Positions 19,920 through 30,705 of a DNA stretch of 64,000 bases are shown piece after piece (within the stretch, counting starts at the first letter, position 1; each line of letters starts with the position of its first letter). Location of the stretch: NCBI GenBank assembly GCA_009801085.1, contig VNWV01000030.1:62001-126000 (forward strand), given 5' to 3'. This DNA is from Lasiodiplodia sp. COLG20 (Eukaryota; Ascomycota; Dothideomycetes; Botryosphaeriales; Botryosphaeriaceae). The translations under genes were made by a program, and so were the position numbers. The notes below the pieces were generated by a model, which was given only the letters and a program-made list of their open reading frames with translations, had not been told where the DNA came from and made no database searches.

Positions 19920-21216
19920 TGTTGCTGAGGTGCGATTGAATGATTTGTTTGTTTGGAAATGTAGAATGTTTGAGGAGAGGAGTTTGGAGTAGATGAGAGT
20001 GATGCTGTTGTGTGATGCTGAATTCGAGGAGAATGGAGATGCCCTTTTATATCTTCGTTTCTGGACTCGTTCTCAGCTCGCTGGATCCAAAATCGGCTCG
20101 CATAAAGAATGAGTATTCCTGCGATGGTCCCGTCCATTTGGTTGTTGGAGGATTCAGGATGGAAAGCTGAAGGGTCACAGCACAGCGAAGGCAGGCGCCA
20201 AGTCTGGTGCAACACAGCAAAGACGCCAAGGCTGGTGCAGCACCGCTCGCCGCAGCATCTATGTTGCTGAGTAAATTAATAACATTAAGTAGCTATTAGC
20301 GAAGTATTGTGGAGCTCGGGGACTTAATGGGGCGTAATGCGGTCATGTCGTCGCCTATTCGGGCGCAGCTGACTACCAAAAAAGGACGGCCCCCAAAGCC
20401 AAGAAATCCATCATTAGGCAAACATTAGACTGTGATTGGGCAATGTAAGCTCCGAATTTCCAGCTCGTACTTCAATGTCAGCAAATCAGATGCATGGGTT
20501 TAATGATTTGCAGTTGCACTTCTGTAAAGAAACAATCAGCCCTACGACAATCTTTGCCGAATTTCAGACACCAAGAAAAAGGATTCCTTATGAACAGAAA
20601 AGAAACGAGCATAAACCGAAAACGGAATCAGATGCTGACGGCTAAGAATTTTGCAACACCATGTATGTGAGGGCCAAAGGAGGATGCGATCCCCCAATCA
20701 TGGAACACGTTCCTCCTCCCGAGAGAATTTGGATCACACCTTCCGTGTTTGATGACATTTTACTCAAACGACATTCTCTGAGGCAGCAAAAACAGTTCTA
20801 TCCCAGATACCAACAGGTTCAACATGTCCTTGGCCTCCGCGAATCCTCAGAGCGGCTGCGTGACCAGAGAGTTTGAGTCCAGAGATAGATTCTCCAACGC
20901 CATGATTCGCTAGAAACTCCTCCATGGTTGCCCTGTCTCGAAGCAATCACCAGAATTGGGCACTCTCCAACACTAGGATTCGCTCGACGCTCCTCCATGG
21001 CTGGCCTGTCTTCGAAGCAGTCACCAGAATTGGACATTGCGTATTTTCGAGTAGAGAACAATCACTCAGTCAACGAGATATAAAAGCAGATGAAAGTCTT
21101 GCTCAATTCAACATCAAGCAGCCTTCCACATCCACCAGTTCGAATCAACTTACTCTAAAGACCTTTCTCCTCATCTCCAACATCCACGAAGACTCCTCTT
21201 CCTCAAATCAGCCAAA
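19920..21216. other. Intergenic region between two small secreted protein genes
   Basis: About 1.3 kb. Short frames on both strands have no recognisable family. It contains two imperfect copies of a block around 20880-21050: GATTCGCT followed by GAA or CGACGCTCCTCCATGG, at about 20903 and 20979. No gene is supported. Confidence 0.45.
20903..21050 (+). repeat. Imperfect direct duplication upstream of the 21.2-kb gene
   Basis: Two related blocks about 75 bp apart. Each runs ATTCGCT, then CTCCTCCATGG, TGCCCTGTC or TGGCCTGTC, TCGAAGCA, ATCACCAGAATTGG or GTCACCAGAATTGG. It lies 170-300 bp before a small secreted protein start, so it may be a duplicated promoter segment. Boundaries are approximate. 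Confidence 0.6.
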
Positions 21217-21647
21217 ATGATGTTCAAGCCGTTTTCTCTCATCACCTCTGTCATTGCCATGACGGCTGTCGCGGCACCCAACGAGTTGGGTCTGCAGAAG
21301 AGGGCGGAGAGTAAGTCATCCACTCTCCCGACTTTTCCTCGTTACTGACAATCATTTCTTTTTTCAGCCGAGCTTCTTGCCCAGAACATTGAGTACGCCG
21401 TCAAGGCGGCCGATTGTTCTCTTCTTGGATGCGCCACCGTTGCGGCTTCAAGCGTCTGCATCGCTGCCGCCGTCGTGAAGAGGGACCCTGTCAACCTCAT
21501 TTCTTGCGTCGCCGGAGATGTTGGCGCTGTGAGTTTCTACCCTTAACTGATCTCTTCTCGATATTGTCTGATTATTCTTAGCTTTGCTCTTGCGCCGGTT
21601 GCGTTCCCGGACTTGGTGACTTCCTCGAGGATCAGCAGCTTTGCTGA
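21217..21647 (+). CDS. Small secreted 8-cysteine protein, possibly fungal calcium-binding-like
   Basis: Three exons: 21217-21310, 21368-21528, 21582-21647; introns of 57 and 53 nt with good donors (GTAAGT, GTGAGT). Product 106 residues. Signal peptide runs to about residue 20 (MMFKPFSLITSVIAMTAVAA), then a Lys-Arg (QKR) possibly cut by a Kex2-type protease. The mature part is alanine-rich with eight cysteines: ADCSLLGC, VCIAA, LISCV, LCSCAGC and a final QLC. The spacing and the ending CSCAGCVPGLGDFLE resemble the fungal calcium-binding (CBP1-type) small secreted proteins, but I cannot confirm that without a search. It is not a hydrophobin: there is no CC pair. It forms an effector-like cluster with its neighbours. 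Confidence 0.75.
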
Positions 21648-22717
21648 ATGCCGATGGCTTAGCATGGGTGGAATGATGTCGTTTGATGTCATTTGATTTT
21701 TGTTGGATTTTCCTTTTTGATTTCCTGCTCACGTTTTCCCAAGTCTCTCGTTTGTTGTAGGGTTTTGCTGAAGTTATTCGTTTGCTGGGTTATAACTTTT
21801 CCTTTAAGAGTTTATCGGCCTCGATAGATCTTCCAATCTCAGTCCATCATATTAAAGCCAGACCACGCTTAAGTTGAATTCAGTTGACACAAAAAGGAAA
21901 ACGACGAATGTAAAGACTGAAGTTTGAAAACGACTTATTTCATCCTAACACAAGCTGGCATGTATGAATTTATGGCAATTGAAATGCTCTGAGAATTATT
22001 CATTATAAGAATTGAGGGTGAGTGTCGTAGAAAACAATACGATCCAGTATAAATTTCTTACTGGTCCGGCCGCTTATAACTGTAGTAGTCTCTGCTGAGG
22101 TTGGGGAGTTGGTAGGGCTGGCGGGTGGAAGGTGTGGAAGACGTCGGTTTTGCCGGTGTTGAGGTGCGGGATGGTGATGGAGAGGGAGGCGGGGTTGGTG
22201 GGGGCGAGAGAGGTGGCGGAGATGGAGGGGGTGGCGAGGGGTGTTGGGCTCAAGCTTAAGGCAGTGGATGGGGTGCTCTGAGCGGCTGGATACGTTGAAC
22301 TGGTCGCGTTGGAGCAGGAGAGATGTGCATAGCTGTAATGACTCTGTCTTATCAGATAACCTCAAAGGTCGAGCTGACTCCTCCAGATACGGCCGATAAA
22401 AACAAGGGCGTCAGGTCTCAGGCGGCTAATTTAGAAGCACTGGTGAGGCAGATCGTCCAAGAAAACGGAGTTGCACTAGCAGATCGAAGCAAAAAGTCCA
22501 GTTTCTGTATTATATCAAAGCGCTCCACATGCCGCCTTAACGTACACCGGTTTGAACTCTGTCATTGGCGACGAGGGTGTAACAGGATGGCACGGGTCCC
22601 AATGTATCCCTACATTTCCGCAGACATAGCAAAGCGAAGGATTACAGAACCCCCGGATTGCACATGCTACTGCACCAAATGTTGCCACCACCCTGTCACG
22701 ATTGACCCAAAAGCAAT
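21648..22717. other. Intergenic region with a GC-rich island
   Basis: Mostly A+T-rich. A GC-rich island at about 22060-22320 reads on the minus strand as a Ser/Thr/Pro-rich peptide (for example LATPSISATSLAPTNP, then IPHLNTGKTDVFHTF) with no start or family. It may be a relic of a larger gene. Not called as a CDS. Confidence 0.4.
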
Positions 22718-23266
22718 TTACGGGTTGGGAACGCACTTCAGAAAACGTCAGCAAAGCGTCCATCTCACCTTGCAGAAACGGTAAACAACTCACGTTCAGA
22801 ACCGTCCTGACCTCAGGACACTTGGGGAAGTTCTCGTCGGCCTTGGTGCACGAGCCGTCCTTTCCAGACTTCAGCTGGTAGGTGACGTGTCCGTACTCGG
22901 TGTCCGCGGGGTCGCAGATAAACTTTATCTCGATCTGGCCGTTGGGCGCCTCCGGGTACGGCACGGTGGTCCACCGACCGCCGTTCTCGCACCAGCTGGT
23001 GACGCCTTCGCCGATGCGGTTGCGCTGGTTGCACGAGCTTTCGCCCGCGACCCACGCGGCGTAGGCTTTGTCGCCGTTGTTGCTGGAAAGAGGAAGAAGT
23101 AAGCATTCGGTTTATGGCGGTAGTGGTTTGTCTCGGGAACCTACTTTATGTGCCCAACCCGAAATTCAAACTTGTCGTATGCATGGTCGGCGCCTTCGGG
23201 GCTGCTCTGTGGCGCAGGGAGGGCGAAGACGACACTCAGCAGAGACAGCGTAACGAAGTACTTCAT
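22718..23266 (-). CDS. Small secreted cysteine-containing protein
   Basis: Three exons: 23145-23266, 22794-23082, 22718-22735. The introns (62 and 58 nt) have donors GTAGGT and GTGAGT; the second has a CTGAC branch and a tiny final exon encoding CVPNP. Product 142 residues. Signal peptide MKYFVTLSLLSVVFALPAPQ, then a mature chain with six cysteines (SSCNQR, SWCENG, FICDPAD, GSCTKAD, PKCPEV, LNCVPNP), which can form three disulfides. The frame runs on without the second intron, but then loses the six-cysteine pattern. No family was recognised. Third small secreted gene of the 19.6-23.3 kb cluster and the only one of the last two on the minus strand. Confidence 0.7.
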
Positions 23267-24758
23267 GATTGCGTGAATGAAACAGGTATGATGTTGGAAA
23301 ACGAGAGAGAATGAGCGTAAGTGAGGCTGTGAATGAGTGCCGCCCGTAATTCAGTGATTGCAGTTGGTGGTCTCAAAAAACATTGCTCTCCGGGCAAACT
23401 GGGAGTCATATATACTTACGCAGGACTTGTTTTGGTTTGAGGTACCCTCCATTACGACCAACCTTAGGAATGACCACCATGTTGTTAGGTTTGTCTCGGC
23501 CCCACTGTGAGGACTTGACATGCATCGAATTCAAAAATAGCGCTCGAACACCACTGTACTGGACAAGAGTGCTCCGCAGTCGCGCCGCACCTGGGTACGA
23601 AATCAGGCGTTTTTGACGTTAAATGAAGGGGAAAGCTACTGTGGTAATACTTTGACACTAAAGTTCTGCCAGAAAAGCTTAGCAACAGTTATACCGTACT
23701 TCTACCATCCGGACCTATCCGGAAGGCCGGTGCGCTCAGCAATTACCTATAGATCATCGGCACTATAGTTTTCATGAAGCTTTGTTCTATTTTTGGCCGG
23801 GCAATGTACGTAATATAACCTTGAGCCTATCGATAACCTGCCTTTTATTTCGCCGTCCACATCCTCATTTGCTGCTACAAGCTGTACTCGGATTGGCCAC
23901 TTGGAATCGCTGAATGTAGCTCCAGATCTGCGTAGGTCCAGGTAATCCGTTGCTAGATCAGGACTTCGGTAGGCGACTCGACAAGGAGTTGTGCTCACCG
24001 TTCTTACTCGCCACAATTTCGGATGATCTTTTTATGCGTCCTAGGAACGTCGACTCATTGACCAGCAGAGTGCAAGCCCATGATGTCAGGAACCCAGGTA
24101 GCTAAATGCTAAGATTAAAGAAACGGAAAAGTTCTAGGGGCCACGGGTTTGAACAAGGTATAATTTCGGTGCACCTCAGTTCTCGTCCACGTAACTCCCT
24201 CAAGGCAAGAATACCTTTCAGGGCAGACTGAAGCTTGGATTATCGCGCTCTCCCATGCATTGGAGTCGAAAATGTGCCCATAAAAGCCTTAGTCAGTCTT
24301 CGGCCACATTGTTCTGTCGGCCTTACTCAGTGAAACTTTTACTGCATATCTAGTGACTCATGTCACCCCCAAAGCTCGTGAGTAGCTCTGGATTGTAATA
24401 GAAAATCGCTGTCGAACTCTAATTTGAAACTCAAATAGTGGAAAAAGAAACAATGTAATATAAGGAACGTTTGCTTTCCGTCAGACTTTCCCAGCTGCTT
24501 TGTAGAGCCGATCCCTTATTTGCGTTTGAAAGTACTTCTGTGTCTCGTAGTCATTGAGATCCATAGTCCGAGTCTCAATTCAGACAACTCATAATCGTAT
24601 CTATGCAGACTTCTCCCACTTGGTAAGGAAGATCTTCTGATATGAGTTGATGATATATTTGAGAACGTGGTCTTCAAGAACCCTTTTTCCTGTCATACCA
24701 CGCGAGAAGAGATATACACAAATGAATTCCACTGCTGCAAATCAAAGAGTACTACACA
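23267..24758. other. Gene-poor A+T-rich stretch
   Basis: About 1.5 kb without a supportable gene, tRNA or repeat. Small frames are scattered on both strands and show no family resemblance. Confidence 0.5.
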
Positions 24759-25139
24759 CTATGACATTTTAGATTGACGTGTTTTTACTGCGTAAGGGTA
24801 TAGGTTCACCAGAGAGTACACACCATGATGCTCGGTAAACTTCTTTTCGGGCATGTTCCATCGATCCGGGTGTCTGTAGGCGTTGTTGGTAAGCAGAGAG
24901 TCGGCTTCCAACTTTGTTCCGGCGTCAGTAGCACGGGTGCATTCGAATCTAAACAGCCATAGAGCCGCAAGGTCCACGTCTCCCGCAGGCACAATTGCTC
25001 CTTCGTGAGGATCCGAGGAACATGATTTTTCAGCTTTTGGGTGTGTTTGTGGATCCACCCCATGCGGTGGAAATTCTCCAGCGCCATATTCAAGGAATGC
25101 ACCAGCTTCATTCGGTGCCCCAGGGGCCATAGATTTCAT
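24759..25139 (-). CDS. Doubtful hypothetical protein, 126 codons
   Basis: A single frame from ATG 25139 with ordinary amino acid composition but no recognised motif. An overlapping frame of similar length exists (24806-25111), which weakens the case. A+T-rich sequence with a TTTATATC element lies just upstream of the ATG. No signal peptide or membrane segment. It may be a chance frame or a gene fragment; listed only so that the region is covered. Confidence 0.22.
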   Translation of the reverse strand: MKSMAPGAPNEAGAFLEYGAGEFPPHGVDPQTHPKAEKSCSSDPHEGAIVPAGDVDLAALWLFRFECTRATDAGTKLEADSLLTNNAYRHPDRWNMPEKKFTEHHGVYSLVNLYPYAVKTRQSKMS

Positions 25140-25418
25140 ATTTTCAACTACACAGAGATATAAATATCTGTGAGCCTTCCATGCGCATTTCCATCTATCC
25201 TATCCGACATTGCCTGTTCTGCCACTCTGCCAACAAACCTTTATAGTCCTGCGGCCTGTAACCTGAAAAGTGCTCGACAATTTCATTTGCCCACCCTAAA
25301 CCGCTCCTCTTTTAGTTATAGTACTAAGTAATAAGCGCGGCGTAGGGGCTTTTCCGCTTAGCGCTGCGACTTCAACTTCTATCCATCTCACAGTTGCTCC
25401 GCAACACTCAGCACGAGC

Positions 25419-26283
25419 CTATATCATGAGCAGCCCACCAGACACCGAAATCGTCTGGCCCGTGACCCACTGACTCTTCGGCTCCGCCAGCATCGCCACA
25501 ACAGCCGCGACCTCCTCCGTCCTCCCCAACCGATTCTCCATCGGCGTCATCGCCTTCGTAGCGGCCTCAAAGTCCACCTTGTACAGCTCATCCATGGTCG
25601 CGGTCCCGCTCGACAGCATGTTCGTGTCCGTCGCGCCCGGCGCCACCGCGTTGACCGTGTGGCTCTTGGATCCCAATTCCGCGGCCCAGCACCGCGTCAG
25701 CGCCTCCACCGCGCCCTTGGACGCGAGGTACACGCTGCAGCCGGCGACGCCCTGCCGGCTGCCGACGGAGCTGATGTTGATGATGCGGCCCGGCGCGCGG
25801 AGGTGAGGCAGCACGGCTTGCGTCGTGAGGATGACGCTGCGCACGTTGAGGTCGAAGACGGTGGCGTAGTCGGCGACCTCGATGCTGCCGAGCGCTCTGA
25901 CCATGGTCATGGCCGTGTTGTTGACCAGGATGTCGATGGCGTTGCCGAAGGCCGCCTGCGTCTCGGATACGATCTTGGCCGGTGACTCGGTGTTGGATAG
26001 GTCGGCGCGGACGGCGATAGCGGCAGCGCCGTTGCCGAGGCCGTTGATCTTGGACACGAGGGCCGCGGTGGCTGGCTCGCTGCTGGGCGAGACGTACGTG
26101 ATGACCACCTCCGGGGCATGTCAGTAGGATAGATGGTAGATTCTGGTGCGAGGGGAGACTGACCTTGGCGCCGCGTTCTGCCAGCTCAAGAGCTGTGGCG
26201 GCTCCGATGCCGCGGGAGGCGCCCGTCACAATGGCAACCTTGCCGGCAAGAGTGAGGGCGGTCGGGGCAGCGGTAGATCCCAT
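25419..26283 (-). CDS. Short-chain dehydrogenase/reductase (classical SDR)
   Basis: Two exons, 26164-26283 and 25419-26108; 55-nt intron (GTCAGT, branch CTGAC). Product 269 residues, the usual classical SDR length. Cofactor motif TGASRGIG at residues 20-27, NNTA in place of NNAG, ISSVGS with the catalytic Ser, YLASK with catalytic Tyr and Lys, then PGATDTNM. The C-terminus ending VTGQTISVSGG is standard. These use NAD(P)H to reduce or oxidise alcohols and ketones. The usual acidic or basic residue that picks NADH or NADPH follows the second strand (ITYVSPSSE), and its Ser/Pro content leaves the choice open. The substrate is unknown; no biosynthetic cluster surrounds it apart from the broken monooxygenase 1 kb away. 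Confidence 0.85.
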
Positions 26284-27100
26284 ATTGAAGTGTGTTTCTT
26301 TGTAGGAATTTAAGCAGGAAATTCTATCCGAGGAGTAATGCTGAAGTGATGGCTCATTCAGGTGCAGCTCCATCGCTCTTTAAATCCCACGTCCGCCCAA
26401 GTGCTCGGGAGAAACGATTACTCCACATGGCATACACGACCTAACTAATCATCAAGTTCCGGCTTGTGAGACTAGCGCATCGTTGTGCCTGTTACCGTAT
26501 CTATCCGAATCGAACCGAAGCGGCGGAGACCGAACACGCGGCTTTAGCGGTCTTAAGCAAACGCTAGCCGATCCGCTTCACATTAAACTCATGGTTCGGC
26601 TACAACCGCCAGATTAATATTCCAGCATTCCGTCCGTGTTGGTCCGCTGTCCGAACGGAGAGTCTGTGGTGCCCTTTTTTCAGAGAGAATCTACAAGGAG
26701 CAGCTCCTCGACGCCCAGCATCCGCACGCAGTACACAACCCCGGACAGCATATACGAGTAGTTCTTCGCCCGCCGTACCTGGCTCGTTTCTTAATTGATG
26801 CCCAGACTGAGTTATATTCGGGGAAGAGCCCCCAACATTAAACTTATTACTACATATATTCTATCGGCACACGAAGAACCTGGAATGCTCACGGATGTTC
26901 CACGAACAATGGATGATGCTATAAAACTTTTTTGATTGCTTTATCATAGACATCTGTGGGTTAACATGCTCTGCATTGCTTAAGATAATAAGAAATTAAG
27001 GAATGCTGTTATGAAGAATATAGAGAATATCTTTACTTTAGCTTAACTCGCTATTATCATAGTATAGGATTTACCAATCATACCGGAGGGGACGAATGAT
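26284..27100. other. Intergenic region with a decayed coding trace
   Basis: At about 26690-26935 plus-strand reading gives RIYKEQLLDAQHPHAVHNPG and, after a one-base shift, ILSAHEEPGMLTDVPRT. The pieces look protein-like but match no family I know. They probably mark a second relic; no intact gene is present. Confidence 0.35.
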
Positions 27101-27816
27101 GCTGGCGCGGTCGCGGACCCCAGACGACGGCATGCCGTTCGACACCCGATTCTCATGGTCCGGCCTGCGCCTGAAGTACTTCCTCGACTACATTGGAGCC
27201 AGGCGTCTTTTCTCCTGAGCGAATGAAGAATGTGGAACGCAGGATGCGCGACGATTGGCATCTCCTACCATGCACAAGCATGACGCATGTTCATCTAGTG
27301 ACCCAGGAGAACTTTATTCCTGCGTTGCATCGGGGCAACATTGTTCCCCTGCATGGATTCAAGGATTTCGCCGGTGAGACGCATGTGCTCCTGGCAGACG
27401 ACACGATTGTGGAAGTGGACGCCGTTATATTCTGCACGGGATGTCGGCTTGATTTCAGTATCATGCCAGAATTACAGATGGATGGCGCTTGCGGGCTGCC
27501 CCTCACGACAGCAGCAGAAGTGGATGAGAAGCATGTGATGAATGGCAACTCGTATGGGGGAAACAATCAGCTTGGAGGAAAGCCTCATATTACCCGCTTG
27601 TTTCAGATGATCTTTCCCCCTGCTTGGGCGTTATCAATTGCCATTCTTAGCTGGATGGCGCCGCGGGAGAGCGTTTGGTGCATCTCTGAGCTTGCCTCGA
27701 TGGCTGTTGCCCAAATATGGGCAGCCGAGACAGCCAGGTCTCTGGGTTTGTATACTACACCAGGTCGGCACAGACAACCTGCAGTTCTACCATCGTTGGA
27801 TGAGATGAACGCTTAG
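27101..27816 (+). pseudogene. Flavin-containing monooxygenase, C-terminal fragment
   Basis: From ATG 27223 (frame open from 27193) the C-terminal third of an FMO-type enzyme is readable: IPALHRGNIVPLHGFKDF, then DAVIFCTGCRLDFS (the ATG-containing motif before the last FAD strand in this family), and LFQMIFPPAWALSIAIL. The N-terminal FAD motif GxGxxG and the NADPH motif are missing. A further piece upstream (GMPFDTRFSWSGLRLKYF, about 27139) is in another frame, so at least one frameshift separates them. This is a decayed gene. The fungal FMO family includes lysine/ornithine oxygenases and secondary-metabolite oxidases; no substrate can be given. Confidence 0.65.
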
Positions 27817-28357
27817 GTGGATGACTACTACACGTGGTTCCGGTAGGCGTCAGAAATAGCGTTATAGCCCCTGCTTTTATCGACGAGAGTAGCGCATGAA
27901 TCCAGGGAAACGAGAGATACGGGGATTACGCTGTCGAACGCAATACTAAGATGATAGGGGCATTTCCCCCGAATCGAAATATGTAGAACTAAACGAGCAA
28001 GATATCCCGTATGTGACCCTGTGGGATTATTTGTAGCACAGCTTGTCAATTAGACTGGCAAACTTGAGCAACAATCAAGCTCGTTTGTTGATTCATACTG
28101 GACTGGTACCCAGTTTGCAGGGCACAAGCAGTGAGGCGGCTTTGGTAAAGGAAATTCCTCAATTTTCTATTGGTCAGAGAGCAATTTCGTCACCCGTCAC
28201 GGAAAAACAATCACACACGCCTTGGCATCAATGTAGCACTTGAATCGCGCGCGTCCAAGTGGACGGGCGACCGACCACCTCACTTACCACCCGTTCCCAC
28301 ATCCAGATTTGCCTTACACCATAACTCTCGGAAATCAGCATCGACGCACCGAACCAC
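27817..28357. other. Intergenic region 5' of the first kinase gene
   Basis: No supportable gene. It should contain the promoter of the kinase at 28.4 kb. No in-frame ATG for that kinase was found here. Confidence 0.45.
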
Positions 28358-29996
28358 ATGGCTTCTCCAGGAAGAGAATGCCTCAGGCAGCAAAATTGCG
28401 CTCCATGTCGATGGCCTCGACGCCGCCGCCACTACTGACGCGGACTCCACTTCTGACACCACTTCTATCAGCGATGCCTCTATCGACAGCAGCCTTGAGT
28501 CTGACGATGACGAGGAGCCCATTTATGACGAAGTCCACATTCCCAGTGACGATGACCTGACCAATCTTCCCTTCCGCGTCACTCGCACCGGCCCACCCAA
28601 GCTTTCTTCTGAGCTCCAGCGCAAGGCCATACGCTGGCGGTGGTACCCATTCTACTACCACAGTGCCGAGTGGAGGTTTGATCCTAAAGACGACGTCGAG
28701 CTCATCAAGGAGACTATTCGCCCCTACATACGCCTCTACGGACTTCCCTCCGAAGGCTTCGAGGTCAAGTTTCTCGCTAAGGGTTCCTACAACCAGGTCT
28801 ACACCATCTCCGCCTTGGTCAATGGCGTTGTCAAGGAGTGCATCCTCCGCCTCGCTCTTCCCGACTTCCCCTGGTACCGCACCCAGATCGAGGTGTCGAC
28901 GACGGAGTTCATCCGGCACCACACGCGCATTCCCGTCCCTCGCATCTACGCCTTCAACTCGTCCCTGAAGAGCCCTCTCGGCCTCGAGTGGATCCTCATG
29001 GAAAAGGTTCCAGGCCGCACCTACGCCGAAGCCGAATGGTCCCTCAGCTTCGAGACGCGGGCCGCCATCCACCGCAAAGTCGCAGACTGGGTCGACGAGC
29101 TGTCGCGTCTCGAGTTCGACCAGATCGGCTCGCTCTACCACGACTGGAGCAAACCGCTCTCCGACCGGCACTCCTACCTCGTCGGCCCGCTCAACGACGA
29201 CGAATTCAAGTCCGACCTCCGCCTCGACCACGACGTGCACCGCGGGCCCTTCGCCAGCATGCAGCAATACACCAGCTCCCGCATCGCCTTCCACCTGGCT
29301 GACGCCCTCGACCCGCGCATGGCGGCGCGCGCCGCATACTGCGAAGCCAAAGCGAAGGCCGAAGACGATGACGACACCACCTTCCGCCCCGACCCCGAAA
29401 TGGACGCCGTCTCAGACGAGCTCTACACTTGCGCCGTCCTAGCCGCCGTGCCCGGCTACTGCCTGTCCCTCCAGTCCATCCTACCCACCGTCTTCGCCTC
29501 CGAGCGCGGGGTCGGCGCCCCCGGCTTCGCGCGGCTGGCCCACATCGACATCCACGGCGACAACATCATGGTCGACGACGACACGGGCAACCTCGTTGCG
29601 CTGCTCGACTGGGAGCAGACGATGACGCTGCCGCTGGCGTGGACGCCCGTGTATCCCAAGCTCGTGCACTGCGACGAGGAGTGCTGCCCGCCCGTCCCGC
29701 CATCGCCGTTCGACATCATCGGGCCGCGGAAAGAGGGGCCAGCGAGTCTTGTGGCGCATTGGGAGGAATATCTGCTGCGGTGCGAGTTTGAGAGGCGGTT
29801 GGAGGAACTCGACTCGCCGCTGCTGGGGGGGAAGGCGGATAGGGAGGATGTGGATACGATTGAGAACCACTTTAAGATGATGCACTGTGCGTGCCTGGAC
29901 GACGATAGCGATGAGGACGAGGTTTTTGTGTTGGGGGTTAAGGCGAGGGCGCGGAGGGCGTTTGCGAAGTCGGTTGGGGTTGTTGATGGGTCGTGA
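28358..29996 (+). CDS. Aminoglycoside-phosphotransferase-like kinase, copy 1
   Basis: The kinase frame runs uninterrupted to TGA 29994-29996. An acidic Ser/Asp-rich N-terminus precedes LTNLPFRVTRTGPP. The fold is visible as FLAKGSYNQVYTIS (glycine-rich loop region), RIPVPRIYAFN, EWILMEKVPG (hinge), and HIDIHGDNIMV with the HxDxHxxN catalytic loop, then LLDWE in place of DFG. The domain matches the Pfam APH/choline-kinase-like group common in fungi; the substrate is not known and need not be an antibiotic. Start problem: the kinase frame has no ATG before the domain. The ATG at 28358 (MASPGRE...) lies in another frame; copy 2 begins likewise MASSPPV. A missed 5' exon, a frameshift or a non-AUG start are possible. 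Copies 2 and 3 lie at 30.7 and 44.7 kb. Confidence 0.7.
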
Positions 29997-30705
29997 GCTT
30001 TTCATAAGATTCACAGGGGCTTTGGAGGCGTCTACTGGTATCGAGGGCCTTCTTTTCTTTCTTGCTTTTCTAGTGGTTTGCAGTAGGTTTGCCCGACGGC
30101 TCACCGCAGCACGTGGCTGTCTCAAAGAGCGCTCCGCACGTCTGGGTGAGTTCCTGTTGCTTCCGGCGTTCTTTATTTAAATTAGCATGATTGTTTTCTA
30201 GTTCTGTTGGCTCGACTACTCTACGTCAAAAAGACAAGATAGCAGGCAGGAGCTTTGGGGAACCACACAGCGAAAAAAGGTCCCTTTCTTAGTCACAGCT
30301 ACAGGAAGCCTCCACCTTTGAGCGGAAGTTCATTTGGAGAGCCGGGCAATCTGTTACCAGGCTGTAGTAGCTCACTAAGGTCTCTTAGGAGTACGAATGG
30401 CATCATTTACTGAGGAACGCGAAGGTATTCCAATGAGTGAATGCGGCGGGTGGTGGGAATATACTACTGCCAAGCAGACTATGCTAAACCGAATAAGGAA
30501 GAAGCAAACGGGCGAACCGTTGGCCTCATGGTAAAGCATGGCTATTACTTATGTAATACACCGCACCCACCCAAATAGACGGCCGACTGACCACCCTACC
30601 TAACGACAGCGCACTCATTTCCGACAGTTTCCGCTTTCAAATTTGTCTTACACTTTGCACCCAAACCCTCGTGGATCAGAATCAACGCGCCAAACACCAG
30701 ACAAC
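29997..30705. other. Intergenic spacer between kinase copies 1 and 2
   Basis: About 700 bp, no supportable gene. Holds the 3' end of copy 1 and the promoter of copy 2. Confidence 0.45.

Noticed and set aside
22003..22365. 120-codon minus-strand frame
   Set aside because: Pro/His-rich and another frame of the same strand is equally open; no start or family. Mentioned as a possible relic only.
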